The position numbers and the translations under genes were made by a program. The notes beneath the pieces are model-generated. The model was not told the origin of the DNA and ran no database searches. It was given only the letters and a program-made list of their open reading frames with translations. Below, in pieces: positions 57,610-64,000 of a stretch of 64,000 nt of DNA (the stretch's first letter is position 1; each line of letters starts with the position of its first letter). Source of the stretch: Porphyrobacter sp. IPPAS B-1204 (GTDB lineage Bacteria; Pseudomonadota; Alphaproteobacteria; Sphingomonadales; Sphingomonadaceae); NCBI GenBank assembly GCA_003724185.1, contig RHGM01000001.1:1-64000 (forward strand), read 5' to 3'.

Positions 57610-58188
57610 TCAGCCTTTCGTCTTGCGCCCCAGATCGCGCACCACACCTGCCGCCGCGTCGCGGGTCTTGCGGGCGAGGGCGCGGGTGTTGCCCGCTGCC
57701 GTGTTGGCCGCTTCGGACGCATTGGCCGACAGCTTCCTTGCCTTCGTGCCCGCCGCATCGCCCAGATCGGCAGCGCGCTCCTGACCCGCGCGGGCGGTTT
57801 CCATCGCCTCGTCGATCATGGTCATCGCATAGGACATCGCAGCCTGACCGATCATCCGGCCAAGCTGGGAACCGCCACGCGAGGTGAGGTTGCTGACGCC
57901 GGAACGTGCGCTGGATGCGGTGCCGGAAATGGCATCAGTGGTGCTGTGAATGGCCCGGCTCGCCATGCGGCGTCCGGGGCGGGTGAGCAAACCGATCACG
58001 AGGCCGAAGGCCAGCGCGCCGCCAATCACGGTCAGCGGATTGGCGCGAGTGTAATCCACTGCCGCCTCTGCCGCCTCACGCGCCTGATCGGCAAGGGTGC
58101 GGTCGGCATTGCGCCGCTCTGCCGCCTCGATCCGGGCGCGCAGGGCATCGCGGCTGTCAGCACCGGGAAGGGGGATGGGATCGGTCAT
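57610..58188 (-). CDS. DUF883/ElaB-like membrane protein
   Basis: 192 residues. Amphipathic helical, Ala-rich soluble part with a single membrane segment (NPLTVIGGALAFGLVIGLLT) near residue 50, then a long Ala/Arg/Lys helical tail. The P-x-T-V-I-G-x-A-x-x-x-G-L-V-x-G-x-L motif recalls DUF883/ElaB proteins, which associate with ribosomes at the membrane under stress. Last gene of a four-gene unit overlapping the previous gene by 4 bases. Confidence 0.7.
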   Translation of the reverse strand: MTDPIPLPGADSRDALRARIEAAERRNADRTLADQAREAAEAAVDYTRANPLTVIGGALAFGLVIGLLTRPGRRMASRAIHSTTDAISGTASSARSGVSNLTSRGGSQLGRMIGQAAMSYAMTMIDEAMETARAGQERAADLGDAAGTKARKLSANASEAANTAAGNTRALARKTRDAAAGVVRDLGRKTKG

Positions 58189-58559
58189 GCGGGGTCTCCT
58201 TGCGCCTCACCTTCGGGGGCGGTGGCGGCTGTTTCATTGTCGTCTTCGGGTTCGAGGCCGGCGAGTTCATCGATCCAGTCGAGGATCGGTTCACGGGCAA
58301 ACCACAGGATGATCGCGCCGATCAGCACGGCCAGCACGCCCTTGTGATCGCCCGCCTGCGCCTTGGCCTGCGCGAGTACATCGCGCGCGCCGGTGCGGAT
58401 GCGGGATGATATGGTGGTGGACACGCCGGACGACACGCGGCTTGCAATGCCCTGTTCCTCAAGGCTGGCGCGCAGCCGCTCGATATCCTCGGTCAGCACC
58501 GCACGGGCAGCATCGCGCAGGGCGCGGTCTTCGATGAAACGTTGCGGCAGCCGGGTCAT
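58185..58559 (-). CDS. Small membrane protein with C-terminal anchor
   Basis: 124 residues. Basic N-terminal helical part, one membrane segment (GVLAVLIGAIILWFAREPILDW, residues about 75-95), acidic C-terminal tail. Unrecognised family. Overlaps the neighbouring genes by 4 bases on both sides. Confidence 0.65.
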   Translation of the reverse strand: MTRLPQRFIEDRALRDAARAVLTEDIERLRASLEEQGIASRVSSGVSTTISSRIRTGARDVLAQAKAQAGDHKGVLAVLIGAIILWFAREPILDWIDELAGLEPEDDNETAATAPEGEAQGDPA

Positions 58560-59005
58560 GCCTCGTCTCCGGAACCGAACATCGCCGACAGCGCCTTGCC
58601 ATCTCCGCGCGCGCTCAGCACCAGCGCCATGACGCCTGCCAGCAACACGCCGACCACGATCGCAATCGCGCCCCAGATCGTCACCAGCGGCGCCAGAGCG
58701 ATCACCGCTCCAACCGCCAGCGCAATCAGCGCAATGTGGAGCAGCACCAGCGCCAGCACCAGCAACACCAGCGCCCGCCCGGCGCTCTTCCCGGCGAGGG
58801 TGGCACGGGTCTTCTGGAAGGCGATTTCCGCCTCGGCATAAGTGCGGGCGTCTTCCACCAGCGCGGTGATATCATCGCGCAGCGTGGCAAAGCCCGCGGT
58901 GCCCTCGTCCCCGCTGTCCGGATCCGGAGTCAGCGCCGGATCGGCCAGAGGGCTTTCGGCGCCATCTGCAGGCGCCTGTGCCGGGCCGGGTTCGGTGTCA
59001 TGCAT
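58556..59005 (-). CDS. Putative holin-X (Phage_holin_3_6-like) membrane protein
   Basis: 149 residues. Acidic N-terminal tail, coiled-coil-like segment (DITALVEDARTYAEAEIAFQKTRA), then two membrane helices (GRALVLLVLALVLLHIALIALAVGAVIAL; WGAIAIVVGVLLAGVMALV). The AEAEIAFQKTRA-helix-hairpin layout fits PF07332, which in proteobacteria is usually a membrane stress protein and not a phage holin. Second gene of the unit. Confidence 0.75.
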   Translation of the reverse strand: MHDTEPGPAQAPADGAESPLADPALTPDPDSGDEGTAGFATLRDDITALVEDARTYAEAEIAFQKTRATLAGKSAGRALVLLVLALVLLHIALIALAVGAVIALAPLVTIWGAIAIVVGVLLAGVMALVLSARGDGKALSAMFGSGDEA

Positions 59006-59026
59006 GAAGATCGCTCTCGGGCGCGA

Positions 59027-59647
59027 TCAGCGCCGCTTGCCGCCCAGCATCCGGGCAAGGAAGAAGCCGACCACAGCCGCCACCCCGACGGCAACGCCCG
59101 GGCTCTTGCGGACCATCGCGCGGGCATCTTCGCCCAGTTCCTCGACACTCTTGGATTCGAGCTTGGCGGAGGTTTCCTGCAACGTGCGCGCTGCCTTGCG
59201 GGCGTAATCGCCGTATTGTTCGCCCAGCTTCTCGTCGATCTGCGGGGCGGTATCGCCCACCACCTTGCCGAGCGAGGCGATGGCATCGGTTGCCACCTGC
59301 TTGCCTTCGACAGCCAGATCACCGGCCTTGCCCAGCGCCGCATCGCCATAGGTCTTGGCTTCGGCAACCAGATCGGTGCCCTTGCCCTTGGCCTGTCCAC
59401 TGACGCTGCTGAGGCGGTTCTCGGCCTCGGTGCGCAGGGCGGCAGCCCCGGCCTTGGCCTCTTCCAGAGCGGCGTTGAAGCGGCTCTTGGCTTCGGCGAC
59501 GGGGGCGGCATCGGCGGAATGGGCGGCTGCGCCAGACTTTACCGGTTCAGCCTTCACGGGGCTGGCAGTCTTGGTGGCCGCGCCCTTGACGGGCTTGGCA
59601 GGGGCCTTCTTGGCCGGGGTTTTTGCGGTTTGCGGGGTGTCTGCCAT
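59027..59647 (-). CDS. DUF883-like membrane-anchored protein
   Basis: 206 residues from ATG 59647 (AAGGAGCAACGC upstream). Ala/Lys/Pro-rich N terminus (PAKKAPAKPVKGAATKTASP), long amphipathic coiled-coil region (about 60-170), and a C-terminal DUF883 motif KSPGVAVGVAAVVGFFLARMLGG. An elongated helix would lie along the membrane. First gene of the unit, divergent from eno. Confidence 0.75.
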   Translation of the reverse strand: MADTPQTAKTPAKKAPAKPVKGAATKTASPVKAEPVKSGAAAHSADAAPVAEAKSRFNAALEEAKAGAAALRTEAENRLSSVSGQAKGKGTDLVAEAKTYGDAALGKAGDLAVEGKQVATDAIASLGKVVGDTAPQIDEKLGEQYGDYARKAARTLQETSAKLESKSVEELGEDARAMVRKSPGVAVGVAAVVGFFLARMLGGKRR

Positions 59648-59743
59648 TGCGTTGCTCCTTCGTGTTTCAGCCGATCCGGTCCGTGATTTCTCATCCGCTT
59701 GCACGAGGGCTTTCCCGCGCATAGGGACGTCTCACGTCCGGCT

Positions 59744-59763
59744 TGGCTGGAATCATCCAGCCA
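59744..59763. repeat. Inverted repeat upstream of eno
   Basis: TGGCTGGA (59744-59751), ATCA, TCCAGCCA (59756-59763): eight perfect pairs with a 4-base centre, in the 190-base divergent region between the DUF883-like gene and eno. No U-tract follows on either strand, so an operator is more likely than a terminator. Confidence 0.55.
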
Positions 59764-59813
59764 GAATCATGCCGTTCCCATTATCATAGCCTTGAAGTGT
59801 CTTAACACCCTAA

Positions 59814-61124
<1,311 letters not shown>

Positions 61125-61134
61125 AGAAGAGGGA

Positions 61135-61149
61135 GGGGGCTTAGCCCCC
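61135..61149 (-). terminator. Possible terminator between convergent eno and marR-like gene
   Basis: GGGGGC-TTA-GCCCCC (61135-61149) spans the stop codon of the marR-like gene. On the minus strand it is followed by a pyrimidine run (TCCCTCTTCTTT). No U-tract on the plus strand for eno. Confidence 0.45.
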
Positions 61150-61659
61150 CACCTCTACCGCCTCGAAAAACCGTTCCATTGCCGCAATCCCGGCCCGTGT
61201 CAGGCGGACCATCACGCGGCGGTGATCTTCGGGATCGTTTTCGCGCACCACCAGCCCTTCGTCGGCCAGCACGCCCAGCCAGCGCAGGCCGGTGGTCGGC
61301 GGGGAGGCCGAACCGATGCATGCGCTCGACACCGACACCGATTTGCCTTCGCCATGAGCGATGAACAGATCGAGCAGGATGTCCCAGGCCGGTTCGCCGA
61401 ACAGATCGGGATTGCCGAACAGTGCCGCCCGTTTGCGCCGCAGGTTGTAAGCCTTGCGGGCAAGCGCGAGGTGATTGCGGGCCGGGCGGGACGGTCGCAG
61501 CAGCTCGGCTTCGGGACGGGCGGGCGAACCTTTCGCTGCATCGCGCAGACGCTCGGCAATGGCCAGCAGCTCATCTGCGAGCGGGTGCAGGACGGAACCC
61601 GTTTCAGACAGGTCCGTGCCACTTTCAGTGCGCGATGCCTCGCGTGAAATATCGCCCAT
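61141..61659 (-). CDS. MarR-like winged-helix regulator
   Basis: 172 residues. N-terminal ~75 residues are charged and disordered-looking; a winged-helix domain follows (about 80-160) with ARKAYNLRRKRAALFGNPDLFGEPAWDILLDLFIA, SVSSACIGSASPPTTGLRWLGVLADEGLVVRENDPEDHRRVMVRLTRAG. The S-PPTTGLRWL recognition helix and DHRRVMV wing match MarR. Ligand and targets unknown. Confidence 0.8.
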   Translation of the reverse strand: MGDISREASRTESGTDLSETGSVLHPLADELLAIAERLRDAAKGSPARPEAELLRPSRPARNHLALARKAYNLRRKRAALFGNPDLFGEPAWDILLDLFIAHGEGKSVSVSSACIGSASPPTTGLRWLGVLADEGLVVRENDPEDHRRVMVRLTRAGIAAMERFFEAVEVGG

Positions 61660-61802
61660 CCTGTTGCCTTAAGCAGGGCCGCTGTGCCGGATTGCATCGC
61701 AGCTCATGGGGGGCAAGATAGGCACTTGAGCCCTGACTGGCTTTACGGGTTAATACGCAGGTGCTTATTTCCATTGGGGAAATTCGGCAAAACAGATTGC
61801 GC

Positions 61803-61994
61803 TTAGCGCATCGTCTGGCGCGCCAGATCAGCACGCAGTTGCTGGATTGCCGCATCCACATGCGCCGCAGCGATGTGGGCGCCAAGACTGTCCAGTGCAG
61901 CGAGCTGCTGTTCCAAAGCGGTCAGGACCGCAAGCGCGGTTGTATCGGATTGTGCGCCCAGGCCGCTGGGCGTGTTTGAAGGACGGTTTTCCAA
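61803..61994 (-). CDS. Small hypothetical protein (63 aa)
   Basis: 63 residues: short disordered N terminus then TALAVLTALEQQLAALDSLGAHIAAAHVDAAIQQLRADL, a likely helical hairpin. Composition and codon use look coding. No family recognised. It starts 143 bases before the marR-like start, same strand; an upstream sRNA or leader role is not excluded. Confidence 0.55.
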   Translation of the reverse strand: MENRPSNTPSGLGAQSDTTALAVLTALEQQLAALDSLGAHIAAAHVDAAIQQLRADLARQTMR

Positions 61995-62050
61995 GTTCAG
62001 ATCCCGGTTTTTCTTATGGGTATCTGCTAACCCGTGCGACCTCGGGATGA

Positions 62051-62065
62051 CGGCAGATGCTGCCG
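62051..62065. repeat. Inverted repeat in the ribH downstream gap
   Basis: CGGCAG (62051-62056), ATG, CTGCCG (62060-62065), perfect six-pair stem. Nothing else in this 162-base gap except a GGCGGC/GCCGCC stem at about 62120-62150 just after the ribH stop. No gene recognised in the gap. Confidence 0.4.
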
Positions 62066-62156
62066 GGGTATCGCGTTAATCCCTTATGCAAATCTACAGA
62101 GGGAAAATACGTAGTCGGCGGCCAGCTCCGAAACGGGACAGCCGCCGGCCAAAGCC

Positions 62157-62576
62157 TCAACCGAAACGGTCCTGAAGGGCCAGCAACGCGAGGGCCGCCT
62201 TCGCCGCTTCGCCGCCCTTGTCCTTCTGCGCAGGATCGGCGCGAACCAGCGCCTGGGCCTCGTTCTCGACTGTCAGGATGCCGTTGCCGATGGCAATGCC
62301 GTCCATCGTCAAAGCCATGATCGCACGCGCGCTTTCGCCTGCGACGATCTCGAAGTGATAGGTCTCGCCGCGGATCACCACGCCGATCGCCACGAAGGCA
62401 TCGTAACGGTCAGCCTCGGCTGCCAGCGCAATGGCGCCCGGGATCTCCAGTGCGCCGGGGACCGTCAGAACTTCCACCTTGTGCCCTTCGGCCTCCAGCG
62501 CGGCGCGTGCGCCGGCGATCAGCATGTCGTTGAGGTGGGCGTAAAAGCGCGCTTCGACGATGAGGATATCGGCCAT
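62157..62576 (-). CDS. ribH: 6,7-dimethyl-8-ribityllumazine synthase RibH
   Basis: 139 residues. Condenses the ribityl-pyrimidine with dihydroxybutanone phosphate. Motifs: [59 protein letters not shown], and the C-terminal [12 protein letters not shown]. Starts 4 bases after ribB stop; same operon. RibD and RibE are not in the window. Confidence 0.95.
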   Translation of the reverse strand: MADILIVEARFYAHLNDMLIAGARAALEAEGHKVEVLTVPGALEIPGAIALAAEADRYDAFVAIGVVIRGETYHFEIVAGESARAIMALTMDGIAIGNGILTVENEAQALVRADPAQKDKGGEAAKAALALLALQDRFG

Positions 62577-62580
62577 GGTG

Positions 62581-63828
62581 TTACTCCGGAATGGGATGGA
62601 ATTCGGTGATGGTCAGGCCATAGCCTTCGAGTGCGACCAGATCGGGACGGCTGTTCGACAGCAGCACCATTTCCGACACGCCAAGATCGACGAGAATCTG
62701 AGAACCGATGCCGATGCTGCGCTGCTCTTCGCTCGCCTGCCATTCGCCGGTGCCGACGCGGCCGGTGAGGATGACGATAACGCCCGATCCATGCGCGCCG
62801 ATGGCCTGCATCGCGCGCTGGAGGGTGCGCTTGCGCGGCCCCGGTGCGCCAAGGACATCGTCAAACACCGAGATCGGGTGAACGCGGGCGAGGGTGGGCT
62901 CGCCGGGGATGACGTGGCCTTTCTGGAGTACATAGGCTTCACTGCCCGCCACCCGGTCGCGGTAGGTGATCATGCGCCATTGCCCGCCGTAATCGGAGGT
63001 GAAGGCGCGTTCGGACAGACGCTCGACCAGATGATCATTGCGCATCCGGTAAGCGATAAGATCGCGGATCGTGCCGATCTTCAGATCATGCTTGCGGGCA
63101 AAGGCGATCAGATCGTCGAGCCGGGCCATCGTCCCGTCCTCGTTCATGATCTCGCAGATCACGCCCGAGGGGTTGAGCCCGGCGAGGCGCGAGATATCGA
63201 CCGCAGCCTCGGTGTGGCCCGCACGCACCAGCGTGCCCCCGTCACGCGCCATCAGCGGGAAGACGTGGCCGGGGGTGACCAGATCATCGGGGCCCTTGGC
63301 AGCGTCAATCGCGACCGAGATGGTCCGCGCACGGTCAGCAGCGGAAATGCCGGTGGTGACGCCTTCCTTCGCCTCGATCGAGATGGTGAAGGCGGTCTGC
63401 ATCGATTCCTTGTTGTTGCGGCTCATCGGCTGCAACCCGAGGTGGTCGACCCGGTCCTTGGTCAGCGCAAGACAGATGAGGCCGCGCCCGTACATCGCCA
63501 TGAAGTTGATCGCCTGCGGGGTCGCCATCTGCGCGGGGATGATCAGATCACCCTCGTTCTCGCGATCTTCGTCGTCGACCAGAATATACATGCGCCCGTT
63601 GCGCGCCTCGTCGATGATTTCCTCGATGGTGGCGAGCACCGGCTTGTCGGCATTCGCGTCAAGGAAGGCCTCCAGCTTGGCGAGGGTTTCGGCGGTCGGG
63701 TTCCAGCCAGCTTCGGTGCAATCGCGCAAGGTGTTGGCGTGCAGACCTGCGGCGCGGGCAAGGCCGGCCTTGGTCATGGTGCCTGATGTGACGGACTCGC
63801 GGATGCGTGTGATGAGCGATGTGTTCAT
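62581..63828 (-). CDS. ribB: DHBP synthase RibB with N-terminal HTH and degenerate GTP cyclohydrolase II domain
   Basis: 415 residues. An N-terminal HTH-like domain (about 17-55: [26 protein letters not shown]) leads to a DHBP synthase domain (about 66-265) with catalytic [10 protein letters not shown] (85-94), TPGHVFPL and GHTEAAVD. It makes L-3,4-dihydroxy-2-butanone 4-phosphate from ribulose 5-phosphate for riboflavin. The C-terminal 140 residues follow the GTP cyclohydrolase II fold but contain no cysteine: the zinc Cys triad is missing ([17 protein letters not shown]). GCHII activity is therefore unlikely; a true ribA must lie elsewhere. ATG 63828 overlaps an inverted repeat. Confidence 0.9.
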   Translation of the reverse strand: MNTSLITRIRESVTSGTMTKAGLARAAGLHANTLRDCTEAGWNPTAETLAKLEAFLDANADKPVLATIEEIIDEARNGRMYILVDDEDRENEGDLIIPAQMATPQAINFMAMYGRGLICLALTKDRVDHLGLQPMSRNNKESMQTAFTISIEAKEGVTTGISAADRARTISVAIDAAKGPDDLVTPGHVFPLMARDGGTLVRAGHTEAAVDISRLAGLNPSGVICEIMNEDGTMARLDDLIAFARKHDLKIGTIRDLIAYRMRNDHLVERLSERAFTSDYGGQWRMITYRDRVAGSEAYVLQKGHVIPGEPTLARVHPISVFDDVLGAPGPRKRTLQRAMQAIGAHGSGVIVILTGRVGTGEWQASEEQRSIGIGSQILVDLGVSEMVLLSNSRPDLVALEGYGLTITEFHPIPE

Positions 63829-63844
63829 ATCACCGCGATATCAC
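63827..63844. promoter_or_regulatory. Repeat at the ribB start, possible autoregulatory site
   Basis: ATATC (63827-63831), ACCGC, GATAT (63837-63841) form an inverted repeat, and ATATCAC occurs twice (63827-63833, 63838-63844). It overlaps the ribB start codon. Because RibB carries an HTH-like N terminus, self-binding is conceivable but unproven. From 63845 to 64000 I see no gene and no FMN riboswitch. Confidence 0.4.
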
Positions 63845-64000
63845 ATCTGAGTGTGAGGGCAAGCCAAGTTGATGCGGTGGTGAACATCGTTGTGGATGGA
63901 CATCATCGGCAAGCGGTTAATCCACATAGCGCAGCCGTGCCTCGCCATGTGATGGCAAAGCGCCTTGAGAGCGGCTTTTCGGAGGATTGGTGGACGCACT

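Noticed and set aside
58556..59005. Prophage suggested by a holin-like protein
   Set aside because: No other phage gene is nearby and the family is widespread outside phages.
63845..64000. Possible FMN riboswitch upstream of ribB
   Set aside because: No conserved RFN loop sequences on the minus strand in the available 156 bases; the window ends there so a more distant element cannot be excluded.

Overview
The window is about 64 kb of G+C-rich chromosome (roughly 65% by eye). It looks like an alphaproteobacterium of the Sphingomonadales, most likely an Erythrobacter/Porphyrobacter-like member of the Erythrobacteraceae. Supporting points are an alphaproteobacterial pst-pho operon order, rpiB-glyA-nrdR linkage, Coq4 proteins, an extensin-like protein, DUF3008 and DUF4170 proteins, and an EcfG-type promoter motif. 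The taxonomy is inferred from family resemblance. Coding density is very high: no gene-free stretch exceeds about 300 bases, and I see no rRNA, IS element, integrase, prophage or CRISPR array. One tRNA (Glu, TTC) is present.

Layout. 1-3.7 kb: the 3' part of the mutagenic polymerase gene dnaE2, cut by the left edge and carrying an in-frame palindrome, then an extensin-like protein. 3.7-10 kb (minus strand): a phosphate regulon in transcription order phoR, pstC, pstA, pstB, phoU, phoB, with a Pho box overlapping the phoR stop codon; pstS is absent. 10.1-14.2 kb: tRNA-Glu, recJ, a flavodoxin-like protein, and an unknown gene next to a stand-alone AHH-type nuclease. 14.2-25.1 kb (minus): nitronate monooxygenase, amidohydrolase, DUF2189 protein, leuA with a probable leucine leader peptide, an I78-like lipoprotein, an alpha-hydroxy-acid dehydrogenase, YceI, and ilvC-ilvH-ilvB. 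Branched-chain amino-acid synthesis is therefore concentrated here.

25.2-29.7 kb: divergent miaA and serB with overlapping starts, then two coq4 paralogues flanking a nitroreductase; both coq4 genes carry the same operator-like motif. 29.7-33 kb: purL and two membrane proteins. 33.1-40.8 kb (plus): xseB-ispA, coaD, a periplasmic cyclophilin, queA, an ABC exporter, an outer-membrane protein, tgt and a chorismate mutase. QueA and Tgt both act in tRNA queuosine synthesis. 40.8-46 kb (minus): a quinone reductase, rpsD, a small exported protein, and the operon rpiB-glyA-small membrane protein-nrdR-trmJ.

46-51.4 kb: DUF3008, then yqeY-dnaG-rpoD-DUF2059 on minus. 51.5-57.2 kb (plus): carA, a 74-codon gene of about 50% G+C wedged between carA and carB, carB, greA and a small membrane protein. 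A parS-like palindrome lies at 57.26 kb. 57.3-59.7 kb (minus): DUF4170 and a four-gene cluster of small DUF883/holin-X-like membrane proteins. 59.8-64 kb: eno, a MarR-like regulator, and ribH-ribB, where RibB has an N-terminal helix-turn-helix-like domain and a cysteine-free GTP cyclohydrolase II-like domain.

The region is mostly core metabolism and information processing. The less ordinary material is the carAB insertion, the AHH nuclease, the coq4 pair with its shared operator and EcfG-like promoter, the leuA leader, the parS-like site, an orphan plus-strand terminator, and the modified RibB. Several -35/-10 promoters of the form TTGACN-N16/17-TA could be read directly (tRNA-Glu, ilvB, rpsD, carA).
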